DNA of 64,000 bases from Caenorhabditis elegans. Taxonomy: Eukaryota; Nematoda; Chromadorea; Rhabditida; Rhabditidae. The stretch's first letter is position 1, and each line of letters opens with the position of its first letter. The notes under the pieces are model-generated. The model did no database searches, was not told where the DNA came from, and saw only the letters and a program-made list of their open reading frames with translations. The position numbers and the translations under genes are program-made. The stretch covers positions 744,001-808,000 of the forward strand of contig NC_003284.9 in assembly GCF_000002985.6 (NCBI RefSeq), written 5' to 3'. Shown piece by piece: positions 47,401-60,156 of this stretch.

Positions 47401-50400
47401 TATTCGTGTTGTAGGAACTCGCTCAGCCACCCCAAACATTTTACGCAAAAACCGAAACACAGATGGCTGCCCTTCTCCTATGGGACTTATAGATCACGCA
47501 TTATTTGGATCATCAATGCCACCGACAGTTCAGTCACTGAATAAACTGACTGGAGCAAGAAGTACACCCGATACGCCGAAGCAATTGAAACCAGAAGAGC
47601 CAGTGAGTTTTATGGGTCTTTGAAAAAAATTAATTTTTAATTTAAGGCTTCGGAAACTCCACGAAAACGACAACGAAAACAAATTTTGGTTTCTGATCAC
47701 CATTATCAATCATCACATCTTTACTCACTTCTACAAGACGACCCCGTTAAGCATGAACCGCCTTCAGAGAAAGAAGAAGAACAATCAAGAAGTAGTTCAA
47801 ACATTGTGCATTCAGCAAGCCAGGAAAATACAAAATTTGATGAGGATATTGTGAAAGTAGAAGCTCCAGAACATAATCAGTAAGTTTCTTGGAACTTTGA
47901 AGCTTCCAAAACAAAGTGTTTGCAGCACACCACCACCAGTCAAAAAAACTCGAGGACGGCCTCGCAAAGATCGATCACAAGAGCCAACGGCAGTACCTAA
48001 GCATATGCAGAGAATGCGGAAACCGAAAAGTAAGTGCTTGAGAGTGTTGTGCCACCTGCATGTTGCTAAATATGTTTTCCTCTCAGCTCTTGTACACGAC
48101 GGTGCACTGATTCCCGTTGCAGAAACTAAACTGAACCCGGAAAATGACGAGAAAGCAGAGGAAGAGAGAAAAGCATTACTGCAAGCGCTGCCAACAAATC
48201 TGCTAAATGCAATCCAAGCGCAAAAAGCTATGGATAGGGAACAAGATAAGGTAAGATTTATATAAGTAATTTTACAGTTGAACTTTCAAATTACAGCAAC
48301 CAAGAAAATACACAAGACGAACACGTACGCCAAAGAAGTTGGCTACTGAAAATCAGCCATTGAACGCAGTCACCGCATCTCTTCAGTTCCTGCAATCAAT
48401 TACAAATATCGACCCAAATGTTTTATTTTCCGGATTGAACTCGGAAATATTAAACGATGAAGCTGTGGAAACTGTTGGAGAAGAGAAGCTTGACGAATCC
48501 TCAACCCTATTACCTACAGCAACAGTGGTTGCAACTTCTGGAAACCCGCTTACGTTAGACTTTGATAACCCGTCCAAAATTGTTGTTGCTCCAATTTGGA
48601 CGGACGACACTGGTCCGTTGATGCCTATTTCAATGTATCGGACGGATAAAAAAATTGAGAGAAAGTTGATGCTTGATCCCGTGCCGAAGCCCGTAGAATT
48701 GATGTCTAATGGAACGGTGGGATTTTCTTGATGGAATGTTTCAATTAAAATGCTTATTTTTCAGCACCCAGCTTTATCAATCTCTTCCTCATCTTTACCA
48801 AATCAATCACCAGATTCAATTTCCATTCCAACAAAAATGTTTAGTTTTGTAAATGCAGAAGATCTATTAGTACCTTCTGCTCCATGTCAATTTGAAACTA
48901 CATCAATACCGATGATACCAGTTCACAAAGAAACTAAACCACTGGAAACAAGAACCTGTGATTCAATAAAACGGGTTCGCTTTTCGCTCGATTGTAGTTC
49001 AAAAAATTCGATATCAACGAAAGAAAGAAATCTTCTAACGCTGAAGCTCATGAGAAAGTATCAACTTAAGTTTGCCAAGTTCAATAATGTTCTGTTCGGC
49101 AAGCCAAAGCCACGACAACGGGAAGGTTCAATTTCCAAGACAAAGGACATGCATACAATCAGAAAAATCAATGAACACTTCGACAGCCTAGTGATAAACT
49201 GTGTCACTGCCCACTTCGATGAACAACCCGACGCCATAACTTCTCACCAACACAATTCAATAGTGACCGAGTTTCCAATTGACTGGGAGAGCACTGACAC
49301 CGGATGCAGATGGTTTCCATGGCACGAACGGATTGTTAACAATTGTGCGAAGGATGCTGCTTCTGATATGGTTGACTCTAAAATCAATGAAATCAATAGC
49401 GTAATCGCATATGTGGACCCGATGATTAATGGCGTGACTGATCTGGATGTGAAGGAAGAGCTGTCCGATTTGGCGTTTTTGATCAGAACAATGTATGACA
49501 ACTTGGATTCTAAACTACAAAATCATGTGCGGTATGGCCAAGTTTCTCTGCCAAAAACGTTTGAGCTCAAACTGAAGAGCATTGAGCAGAGGCTTGGACA
49601 ATGGACGAGTGTTAAGGAAAAATTTCGATCGAAAAATGTGGATGCGAGCATTTCCAAATGGAAAGTTGCAATGAACAATTACATTGCTGCCACAATGGAT
49701 CGGGAGATGAAAAAGCAATGTTTAATGGACAGCTATTTAAAACTCAAGAAATCCATACAATGTTTTGACGCAATTGTAGATATAACAATGTTCGCGTCTC
49801 GGCTTCAAGTCCTATATTACCACGCCTGTCGGGTTTACAGAAGTCCATTGAACTTGCTGGAAGTTCAAAACATTATGAGATCAGTGGAGGATACTGAGTA
49901 CTTGTTGCTCCTCGCAGAGGTGAAGGTGAAGCTTTTTGAGGAGATTGACGTAAATCCTCGAGTTCGAGAACAGTTACGACCAAAAATTGATTTAATTGAT
50001 TTATATATGGCGGCGGATTCCATGAATGTTGCTAAAGGAAGACTTAGAAGGCTTCTGCGTTTGAATACTGACGATGGCTCAATCAAAGCATGCGAGAATG
50101 ATCTATGTTGGAAAGTTGACAAATTTAAGGACAAGTGCAAGGATTGTGATATTCCAGAAATAATTTCTCTGCTGCCTTCAAAAAGTTGGCCCCAGGTGAT
50201 CATAGAAGAAGAATCTGCAAGAGCGACAGGGGAATACCCGGAACGAACAAACTTGTTTTTAGAAACTGAAGATTTTGACTTTGACTATTCACTTGAACTT
50301 CCAGTAAGACTGTTTGCAAACAGCACACTTGGAGGAACATTATCTCAAATGTGTATCAGTCTACCGCAGCTCACAAGTATTGTGGATGAAAAGTTGAGAG

Positions 50401-51300
50401 AGCGAGCGGAAAAAGAAAAGGAAGAGCCCAAAAATATCATTCAATCTGTAATTCCATTATACCGACAACACTCAAAGTTTTATGAGAAGAGATGCCAAAT
50501 TTTGATTGAAGCCAGAAAACAAGCCAATATGCGAAAAGCTGAGCATTCTACTCATTTTAACTCCAATGATCAGAAGCTGGTGAATTCCATTCAGCGGGAT
50601 GTTAAAATGTACGGGAGCGTAGTTTCTGGAGACCAGCTCTTAGATTATAAACCTGGAAGAGATGACGAAAAACAACTAGATGTGGAGATACAAAACAAGA
50701 TACGACTTTTTCGTGAACAAAAGCGGGCTGAAGCGTTGGAGAGAGATCGACTAACCAATCTGAACCGACTTGGGAGGCAAACTGAAACGACTGAAATTAA
50801 ACGAAAAAAAGCTCCCTGTGAGAAGACTGAGAGTACCTTTGAAAATGGGGAAATCGATTATGACAATATTCACCATGGTATTAGGATCATCGAAAGTGAA
50901 AGTGAAGAATCATCGGATTCCGATTCTGATTCTGATGAAAACGTGGAGCAAGAAATTATAGATGGGCAAGTCATCTCCATGTCACAAAAAGATTGTCAAA
51001 AACTACTCGAGCAGCATCGAATTGCCTGTGACAGAATTCGAGAGCCCAATAATTTTCTAAGAGACCAGAATATTATGCGGAACAGTGAGAGGATAAGGCA
51101 ATCTGATTGGGAGTACGAGTATATGCTAGACCAATTAGAATATCTTGAGAATTTTGAAGATGATGAAATTGATGTGGAAGAAGGTAACCCGTTTATTTGT
51201 TTTTGTTGGAGATGTTAAATGGACGTTTGCAGATAAAAAATTCAAGCATAATGTGTCTAGTGTTGATGAAGAACCTGTGGAAAAGCGAAGGAAAAGTTAA
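44411..51300 (+). CDS. Large unrecognised protein (about 1,610 residues) with an AT-hook
   Basis: Thirteen exons join in frame: 44411-44414, 44482-44598, 45699-46270, 46521-46613, 46844-46954, 47016-47355, 47415-47602, 47647-47879, 47926-48029, 48087-48250, 48297-48716, 48765-51183, 51233-51300. Residues 40-200 are Pro/Gln/Arg-rich (RPHSDTRNAHRVYPIPVEPP). Residues 400-550 are Ser/Pro/Thr-rich with several TP sites and basic patches (TPRKRQRK). An AT-hook, KKTRGRPRKDR, lies near residue 560. The 806-codon exon 12 encodes a mostly helical, charged region without repeats, then a Ser/Asp/Glu run (SESEESSDSDSDSDENVEQE). The C-terminus is basic (EEPVEKRRKS). This composition indicates a nuclear, chromatin-associated protein; the function is unknown. 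The start is a four-base first exon, ATGA, about 60 bases after an acceptor at 44352. Intron 3 holds a foldback transposon. Confidence 0.85.
46328..46511. repeat. Foldback repeat copy 3 (ACGTGGTGTCAGGCTGTCC family)
   Basis: The left end is TACGTGATGTCAGAGTGTCC, then CATTTCGGTTTTATC. The right end, in reverse complement, is ACACGTGCTGTCAGGTTGTC, then CCATCACGGTTTGAT. It fills most of intron 3 (46271-46520) of the large AT-hook gene and ends within about ten bases of the 3' splice site. Confidence 0.8.
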
Positions 51301-51304
51301 TAAA
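51299..51304 (+). terminator. Possible polyadenylation signal overlapping the stop codon
   Basis: AATAAA begins on the last two bases of the TAA stop (51298-51300) of the large AT-hook gene. No other canonical signal is obvious in the next 300 bases. Confidence 0.4.
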
Positions 51305-54300
51305 TAGGTGAGCGGAGGAGCAATTTTTGGTTGATTAGTGAATTTGGGGTTTTTGAAAAACAATTTTCGGTTTAGTTTTAACGTTTAACAATTAAATTCC
51401 ATTTTTAAAAAGCTGCATTACAAAAGATAAAAAATTGGCTGCCGGCTAACGACAAATCAGCCGAATTTTTGAAATGTGGGCTAACGATTAATTTGACTAT
51501 TATTAGCCGGTCGGCACACTCGGCTGAACCGGCTATCAGTTTCCCAGCCGAAATTGATACGTCACATTTTTGCCATACATTTTTCTACCTATATTGAAAT
51601 GAAAGTAACAATCTAAAGAATTGCTCGAAAACAAACGCCAATAAGCTTTCTATTTATAGTTACCAGGTTGTAACTTGGTTACTTCTTTTGAACCCTCAAC
51701 AGTTTACCGTGTCAAAGTTCATCGAAATATGTGATACTATAATGTGCAAGATTTCGAAAATCCTGTCACTAATTTGAAATGCGTGGGGGTTTTGTACTGC
51801 TCAAAAACTCAAATTATGAAAGTGAAATTTCATTTTGCAGAAAGATGCAATTGCATTTCGTAGCTGTGCAAATATTACTGATGTGTCATTTTATGGATCG
51901 AACTTGGATTTTTAATATATATATTAATAGAGTATCATTTCACTTTTATCATTTTTTATGTTGAAATATGTGTTTTTTTTTAGTGTCATCATGTTTTTTT
52001 TTGTGAGATTATTACAATTATAGTTGAACGGTGGTTTTAAAATCATAATAACACATCCCTGTATTTCTATTTGATCCGCCGCTGGTTTGAACTTTTCGAA
52101 TTTAATAAGTTCAATTGAAAGCTACCGCTTGGTAAATGAATATTTGAGTATCACGATCCGTTTCGATTACACATAAAACCTCGTCTCATTTCTTGTAAAA
52201 CATTCAGAAAAAATCGAACAAACACACATCAAACAACACATTATTTGCCAGCTTACCACTTGTATCTTCCATCTCCTCCTCGGGGATAGCAAAAATCCTC
52301 TTCAAACCGACGGAATTATCAGCTTTGCAAAAATGGACACTTGAGGTTCTTCTTTTTTGCCAAAGAAGTGCACGTAGATGGGTATTTTCAGTGAAATGCA
52401 GACTTTGTCGATTTGTGAACGAATTTTTGAAAAAATTTTTCTTGAGTCCAAAAATTCTTTTACTTATCAAAGTTTTCGGTGCACTGACCAGAGCAACATC
52501 GGCACTGATTAACGCTACAACACATTGCTTGAATATAAGTTTAAGCCTAATTGTTTTTGTTTAATTTGTCTGTAGTTTTTCTATCACATTCAATATTAAA
52601 TCATGAATCTTGTTACGGGAATTCCTGTTTGTTGGGTTAGCAGATTTTTGACAAATTTCCAATATTTCAAATTTTCGAGATAAAAAATGATAAACAGTTA
52701 TGTACCTTATTTTTTTAAACTATAAAGCAACTTTGTTATTTTTAAGATATTATTTTTCACGGAATTGAAATGAAAAAAAAGTGTAATTTATAAAATGTCA
52801 AGCTTCCATTGTAATTTTGTAAATCCAACTAATGGTTTTTACGAGCCACTCCGTTGTACTGACCACATTGAAGGTTGCACTGACAAACGTCGGATTTCGT
52901 TAGTTAGAAATATGTTTAAATTCAACAAGAACGTATCGTTTATAAAAATTGTTTTAAAGTTAGCAACCAATAATTATACATTTTTTTTTATTGGCGTTTA
53001 ATTGTGTTTCAAAAAACCCTCTGTCACTTTTTTTCACAACAAAAAAAATTTGAATGACCTTTCGTACACCCACAAATCTAAATTAAATCGTGGGAATTTC
53101 TTGGTCTTTCTTTGTTTATTTTTGACATTTTTGGAGCACTTCCAAACTCCCTATTTCTGTTGCAAAATTTAGCTGTCACATAATCCTCCTTTCTTCCTAC
53201 GTCACCCTTCTGTTTTCTCAAACAAATTGTGATTTCATTCTTTATGTTTTGTTGCAAAGTACGTCATTAAATGAGAGATCTCTGTTTATCCCTGAGTCAT
53301 TTTCTAAGTTCATTGGAATTTAGGTAATTTGCCGATGGCTTCATCTTCATCATTCACTCTGTCCTCAATTTTAATAGCTTTTTAGAAGAAAAAAAGGAGA
53401 AAATTAAACGCATTTCCATATATCTTCTTTTTGCTCGGATAGAGGTATTCACAGAAAATGGTGTTCTAGGTACTCACGTGCTATTCAAGGTGAAACGCCC
53501 TTTTGCTTTATTGAGCTTTCAGTTCAGTTAACTAATGTCACCTTTTTTCTAAACAAAAACGCAACATTTTTACATCTCATTCAAAAAACCGCTTTGAAAT
53601 GCATCGAAACTTTGTCGAAACTTTCACATTCTTTTTCCAATTTCAGGACCAGCTATTTCTAATCGGAAAATTTTTTTAGTACGTACTTTGTGAAATTGCT
53701 GATTTTTTACATATAAAATTTAAAAAAAATTTTGCTCCGTACCAACTTTTGTCTTGGTGGCTCTCTGAGGCAAAATTGCTTAGTTTTTACGATAAGTCTT
53801 GTTATCTTTTACGACACTCTATATACATGTTGTTATTTTACTATGCAATAAGTCCAACTGTTGACCTTTTTTTTTCAGAAAAAGCAAATATTTTTGACAG
53901 TAATTGGGAATCCGATGTCTTTTCAACTCAACTATTTTAAAATGTACTTATACTTTATACTTTCCCCATGAATTAATTTTGCGCCGTAAACTTCAAGTAA
54001 TCAGGCGGAAACTAAAAGATCTCATGATTTCTTCTTTTATATCCGACCAAACTAAATATTGTACTGACTACCATTTGTCCTATTCGCGATCTCTTGAGCC
54101 TAATGTTTTTCTATGTTTATTCTTTAAAATTTTTTTTTGTTTCAATCACTTATCAGTTTTGCAATTTTCTCAACTCTAGCTTTAACCATATACGAATTTC
54201 AACCTAAATGTGTTTAGTTTTTTAAAATATAAGACAATCCACCATGCTTTTTTAGTTTATTTTGCTCATTATCCCCACTACCCCCCTTCACTAGAGGAAC

Positions 54301-54654
54301 TCAACCAAAAACTATATAATTTCGTTTTTTTTTCATTTTCGAATATCTGATAGTGAGTAATAGAAATAGAGGAAGTAGAGTGTTATTTTGTGTGACAGCA
54401 AATGAGTGTTAGCGTGCTGTTTTTTTTTTCAATTTAAAAACATGTTGAAAGCTTCCAGAATTAGTTGTCGGATTGCTCACTTGGATATACTGATTTCAAT
54501 AGACCTCATTTGAAAAAACACGAGAAAAAATTATTCAACGTGTTCTTTACCTTAAGTGCAAGAAACTAATCTAGATATTACTTCAAAAAATTTCTTACTG
54601 TAGTAATGGAGTAGTTTTTTTTTGAATTTTGGTAAATTTGTGCAGTCTTTAAGA

Positions 54655-54930
54655 TGGGGTACCATCTGTGGGGAGATGATTAAAAACCACTCGTATAGTG
54701 CTAAAATGACCGGATAGCAAATTGAATGTTATCAAAATACTTTGGATTTTCTAAATTTCAGGTCAAAAAGCATTGTAAGCTTAGTTTTCACCATTTTTTT
54801 TTGTAACTTGTCGATTAAAAAATGCATTCGGTTTTATATTTCAATTAAATTTGAATTATTCGTATTTCTACATTGTAGGGGTCCAAATAAGCGACAGTGC
54901 ATTCGATATCTTAAAATGTGGCGCAAACTC
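54655..54930. repeat. Fragment of the CCAAAATGACC foldback family, copy 3
   Basis: GGGGTACCATCTGTGGGGAG, then AGTGCTAAAATGACCGGATA and, further right, ACATTGTAGGGGTCCAAATA. These correspond in order to GCGCCAGTGGGGAAACTG, GGTGCCAAAATGACCAAATA and ACATTGTAGGGGTCGGAGCA in the copy at 17203-17650. Confidence 0.6.
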
Positions 54931-55793
54931 AGTTTACCCGGTTTTTTGACTCAAAATTAAAAAAAAAAAAAATAATGTTTTTAAATTTTTTAAAATTTCT
55001 TCATCATGATAATGAGGCATATTAGCATCTTCAAATGGTTCTGAACATTTTTCCTCATACATGCTTGAGTAAAAAAGTGAGTAAGTAAGTACGTGCTCTA
55101 TTTTTAACGACACGAAATAAAATACCAAACTATAGCGATAATCAGAAAACATCGCTACGAACAAACCAGACGAATTTGAGCTGAGTATTTTTTATTAGTA
55201 ACTTTGAACCGCAATAAAACTTTTTTCACCGTCTGCAAAACAATAAAACGTTGAAAAATGCCAAAAACACCCACACAATCCTTTAATTGCTCTCACGGTT
55301 GTGTTTTCTTGCACTTTGAAGTATGTCGTTTCTTTGTTGAAAATTCCCATTTTTTCCAAAATAATTTTTTTCTAATTTATTTTGTTCAGAATAGCAGATT
55401 TTACTTCTCATTCACTGATAGGAACAAATCTCCGACAATTGTTAGTTTTCCTTAGATTCTTGGATTCTTGTATTCCAGGACCCAAATGCAAATCTGAAAC
55501 CAGACACCACATTCAGAGATTTTGATTTCAAATTCTAAATTTTCCCACTTGTTAGGCAACAGCTGCTCCTTTCTTTCCCCCTATCCCGTGGCTCTTGTGA
55601 GCACATAACATAGATTTTTCAAACTAAGGAGAGCAGAAAAAAAAATTAAAGTGCAATGTAACACACATTGTCTCATTTTTGTTGTCAAATTTGACAATAG
55701 ATGAGGAGAAAACCGTAAGAAAATTGAAATTCGAGACGATTCTCGAAACCCCCTCTCGAACTTTGTCTTTGTGTGTTTTCTTCTCATTCATAA

Positions 55794-55810
55794 CCCCCCC
55801 CCCCCCCCCC
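55794..55810. repeat. Poly-C tract of 17 bases
   Basis: Seventeen uninterrupted C residues; as poly-G on the other strand it is a potential G-quadruplex site like that at 16652. Confidence 0.95.
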
Positions 55811-56219
55811 ACTCTCTACCCAACGATATTTGATTTTTCTTGTCCTCTATATTCTCTTTCGAACTTGGAAAGACACAGATTTCACTTCACTTTATGTCAA
55901 TACTGGGTCCGCATTTGTATTGTTCTGAAATATTTTTAATGTGTTTCAATTTTTCCAGCAAGAACTGTGTTCCCTGTTTTAATTGAGCCCAAGAGATCTT
56001 ATGGTAGGAGTGCTCTGCATTTAGTCGCATGAAAGAAAGAGTAGAGAATGTAGGAATATTATTTCGTAGAGCCAGTTGGGTCAATTACTTAAAAAGATGC
56101 CTATGGAACCACAAAAATCAAATATCATAATTCAAACATTCAAAATTTCGTTTTTTTTCCTGATTTTTCTTCCACTCAATAAAAAAATGCTCTCGTTTTT
56201 TTAAAAATATACCTTACAA

Positions 56220-56673
56220 GGAAAGCTTTTTAGTTTACCGTCAGACTTCAAAACGAGACATGTGTCATTTGATGGTGTTCCATAAGGATATGTCATTGCA
56301 AAATTTTAAGCGGCAAAGCTCAACTCTCAACCCCTCTAGCATCGATCTGAAACTCTTTCAGTGCATTCGTTTCAGTGCAATTCTTGGCCAAGAAATTTTC
56401 AGATTTTTTTCAAAAAAATTAAAATTTTCCAGATTGTTTTCCTATTTTTAAATGTTGTGGAAAACATTGAAAGTTTGCAAGAAAAAAATTTGGAGCAATG
56501 CTACAGGCCTCTAAAGTAGTGAAAAAATGCACTGAAACAGTTTCAGATCGATGCTAGAGGGGTTGAGAGTGGAGCTTTGCCGCTTAAAATTTTGCAGTGA
56601 CATATCCTTATGGAACACCTTCTAATGACATATGTCTCGTTTTGAAGTCTGACGGTAAACTAAAAAGCTTTCC
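56220..56673. mobile_element. 454-bp near-perfect inverted repeat (foldback element)
   Basis: The left arm (56220-56367) and right arm (56526-56673) are each 148 bases and reverse complements with only about ten visible mismatches. The arms begin GGAAAGCTTTTTAGTTTACC at the outside and run inward through GCATCGATCTGAAACT to CAGTGCATT. The loop is 158 bases. No ORF of substance is present. Such a structure is a foldback transposon; transcribed, it would give a long double-stranded hairpin. It is distinct in sequence from the other foldback families in the window. Confidence 0.85.
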
Positions 56674-58097
56674 TCGTTAGTAACGGTTATCAATCTTAAA
56701 GTTTCAGTAATTTCCCAGTGAAGTAGTAGTGACGAAACTTAACAAGAAAAATATCTGAATTTTCTTTAATTGGCTTTTTCTGCCACTTTTATACAAAAAT
56801 TGTTAGGCTTTGCTTCTTCTATTATATAAAATTGCCGTTTTCTGAATTTTCACTTTTTTAAGAAAAAAAATTTCAGCTGGTCAAAAATTTGTCCATAAAA
56901 AAAATTTTTTGTTGCGTTTTTGTGTATTTTCTGAAAATCTTTTTTTTCGAAGTAACATTAAAATTTATTTATTTGCCTTCCAAGTTAATTATTCACTTTT
57001 TTTTCACATTGGAAATTTTGAGGCTGCAGTTTTTCTCATTTTATCTCACAATCAGTTTTTTTTCAATACCACATTTTTGGTCGAGTAAACCTTATTCTGG
57101 TACAAAAAGTGACTATTTTTGACAATAATTTTTTGGCAAGCAATTTGTCTCTAATAAGAGCCGTAACAAAAATGTTCACACTTTCGGAGGTCTGTCCTAA
57201 TTTATTCATATTCATATTTGGACATACTCTCTCATGACATTCACTAGATGTTGCTTGCATTAAAAATATCTTTAAAATGTCATGTTAGCTTTAATAGTCT
57301 TTTTTTTTTTTAATAATAGGACACTTGCCTTAAAAATTATAAAAACTGAAATACTTCCTTCTCCAATTGTCTGTAAATCTTCACACGCAGATATCATATT
57401 CTGAACACATTCATAATATTAAAACGCTATTTTCTTCTATTAACGTTACTCTCAAAGACTATGAAAAACACCACACCACGACACATTTTCCAAATGAACA
57501 CCGCGCACAACTTCCGGCCGGTGTTTGGTCATCTCAACCTTTTAAATTCAATTTGATTCTTTTCACACTGATCTCAGTTTCCGAAATTTCAAGTATGTAG
57601 TGTTTGGACATGATTTGTGTCTTTTATTAATAACTCTGAACTTTGTACCTACACTTTTGAATTCAATCTTAACAACTCTAATGCACTTGCACTGAACCAT
57701 AAACCTTGAGCAAACATTTTTCGTTCTTTTTTGGAGAGCAAGAATAACAAAAAATATTATAAAAAGGGAGTTTTTAAAGTGAATAACAAGCCCCTCATTT
57801 TTGAATAGATCAATGTTGGGGTGCATAATAAAATTTTAATATATCAATTCAGTTCGGCAGACTAGGGAAATTCCACTTTGTAATAACAAATGTTAATTAT
57901 ATAAACTTGCTGAATAGTTAAGTTATTGATAAATAATTACAAATAATTTAAAAAAGTTTTGTTTGAACTCGATACTATATTTGACTTTCGGAGAATTGCT
58001 CCAGAATCTTAAAACATAGTATATTTAGGGATTTTCTATTTTAATATTCATCCAACTCCAATGTAGCACAAATGGCAAAAATTAATTTTTCAGAACA

Positions 58098-58580
58098 ATT
58101 TGGTCAGTGCTCAGAATTATTCTTTTTTCTGTAGTTCGTTTTGTCAGTGCTTAATCTATTTTGACTAGTACTATTACCCAGGTTCAAAATTTCTGAAGTT
58201 TTCTCTCTAGAAATGCGGTACGGAATCTCGAGAGGACAAATTTTCTGTTAGATGCAACAGTGATCTGATTGGAATTTTAATTGATTTTTCATAGTCTCGT
58301 TCTCAGATCCTGTTTTTGTTTTTTCATGCTCCACTTTAAGCTTTCATTTTCAAAAAAATAAAAAGCTTTACATTTCACAAAATAAACGTCGTGTCGAGAC
58401 CGGTAATCGTATTTTTGGGCAAAAATCGTAAAATTTCGCATCTTGGTAATGTTGCTAGTTTGGTCAGTGCTAAGATTACTTTTTTCTACTGTTAGCTTTA
58501 TCTGTGCTATTTTTAGTTGTGTCATTGCTAAGACGTGCTTAGGCCCCTTCGGTCAATGTTATGGTGAACTTGGTCAGTGC
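58098..58580 (+). repeat. CAGTGC motif cluster upstream of the chemoreceptor gene
   Basis: Units include TTTGGTCAGTGCTCAG (58098), TTTTGTCAGTGCTTAATC (58138), TTTGGTCAGTGCTAAG (58458), TTGTGTCATTGCTAAG and CTTGGTCAGTGCTCAA (58568). The spacing between units is irregular, and many share a trailing CTAAG or CTCAA. Confidence 0.7.
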
Positions 58581-58795
58581 TCAATTTTTTCATTATTCTT
58601 CCAAATTTATTACCATTAGAACATCCCAGATGTTTTCAATTTTTCTCGCGAAGCCGAAGCCAAAATATTGTTTGCGGTGTTCTCTTCTCGTCTTTGATTA
58701 AGCCATTATGTGAAAATAAGAACACAGAAATCTCTTCTTCGTATCATTCTGTTATTCCCTATCGAATTCGTTTTTTTTTTCAGAACACATTTTCA

Positions 58796-60156
58796 ATGAG
58801 TGTTGGAACAAATTTTGACTGGGATTTTCCCGATTTTCCGCTGGGTAATTATTCATCTTCAGATTTTCCAATAGAAAAACTAAGACATGGCGATGATGAG
58901 GTAACGGAATTTTTTTTTAATTTTCTAGCACTCTTTGTTTTTCAGACTAACTTTGAAACTATTGTTGGTATCGCAGTTGTGTTCTCTGCAGCAACTGGAA
59001 TTTTTGCAAACTTTTTGGTGATTCTTCTATCATTCGGTCATGTGCAGGGAGATTTTCGGTTTTTCGTCGCAAACCTCGCTTTAGTGGACATACTTTGTGG
59101 TTCTGTATTTATGTTTATGGGATATATTAATGTGAATGATGATCATCATATTCCTAGCCAGTGAGTTGATAAGTTTGTGAAAACATTTCCAAATTTGGTG
59201 TGTACCAGATTTCTATACTATATGACATTGGCGTTTTATGGATCATTTGGTACAATGATATGCGCAATTGTGCCGATTTCATTGAGCAGAGTGCTTGCTT
59301 TATCCAATGCTTCTCTTTATTCTACAGTAAGTTACACAAATATGCGCCAAATAAAGTCTTTATTTTTCCAGTGTTTCGGTGGTCGCCGTTCATTGATCTT
59401 CTGCATATTTTTGGATTTCCTTCCCGTTTGCATATTATATGTAAGCATTTCTGGTTTTACACAAAATCAAATAACAACATTTTTAGCTTATCTGTGTAGT
59501 GGAGCATGACGTCGCCAAGGTTCTTTTTTACATCTTTGCATTCATTACCACTTTGGCGTATTTTGTGGCATTTACCACAAATTACATGGTTTTTCGAGTT
59601 GTTGGTGAGCCCTTTTTTAACAGTTTGTTCATAAATTGAATTATATTTTCAGCAAAACATATACAAGTAGTCGAAAACCTTCATGACCAAGCAAGACTGT
59701 TGGAAACAAGGCAGGTTGCAATTGCGACACTGGCTCAAGCTATAATTCCACTTTTTTGCCAGGTAAGTTTTGGTTGACACCGTCTTTAAAAACTAAGTCG
59801 GTTTATGTTATACAAAATTACTTTTTCATGAAGTTCAACATTTCTCTTACAGGTTCCCGCTTTTCTGACACTGAGTTCAGTGCTACTACTCTCGGAGCCA
59901 ATAACCAACGGCCATGTGATTATAACAACACAACTCTGGCTTGCGTTAAGCCCATTTCTAGACGCGGTGATTACAATTATAGTCATTAAGCAATATAGGT
60001 GAATTTGTATGGTCTGAAACAGTTTTATTATAAACTTCATATTACAGGAAAAACTGTCTCACTTGTGCATCTACCATGGGTAAACGGATTTGGAAGCCTA
60101 AAAATACAGATGCTCTATACACAGAGGAAAAAGAAGCTTTCGAAACTAGGCTTTGA
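58796..60156 (+). CDS. 7TM chemoreceptor, Str-superfamily-like
   Basis: Nematode serpentine receptor, probably acting in chemosensory neurons. Eight exons (58796-58900, 58946-59160, 59209-59326, 59372-59440, 59487-59604, 59653-59762, 59853-59998, 60048-60156) give 329 residues with seven hydrophobic segments: VGIAVVFSAATGIFANFLVI (TM1), FFVANLALVDILCGSVFMF (TM2), LYYMTLAFYGSFGTMICAIV (TM3), CFGGRRSLIFCIFLDFLPVC (TM4), LFYIFAFITTLAYFVAFTT (TM5), TLAQAIIPLFCQVPAFLTL (TM6) and LWLALSPFLDAVITIIVIK (TM7). The TLxQAxxPL pattern in TM6, and SPFLDAVITI followed by KQYR after TM7, resemble the Str superfamily (srd, sri, srh, srj, str); the subfamily is not resolved. The N-terminus has one glycosylation site (NYSS) and Asp/Phe-rich sequence (DWDFPDFPLG). 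TTTTTTTTTCAG ends 12 bases before the ATG. Confidence 0.85.

Larger units (their letters stand above)
51305..58780. other. Gene-poor region with repeats
   Basis: 7.4 kb, strongly AT-rich, with no full gene model. It contains a GCCGGCTAA/CGGCTGAACCGGCTA repeat patch (51453-51540), reversed CAGTGC motifs (52480-52515, 52855-52885), an exon-like minus-strand block (52250-52320), a foldback-family fragment (54655-54930), a poly-C tract (55794-55810), the large hairpin (56220-56673) and CAGTGC motifs leading to the chemoreceptor (58098-58580). Confidence 0.5.

Noticed and set aside
53330..53380. Acidic exon-like stretch (DRVNDEDEAIGKLPKFQ) on the - strand
   Set aside because: It ends in a stop almost at once and cannot be spliced to the block at 52250 with a GT donor.
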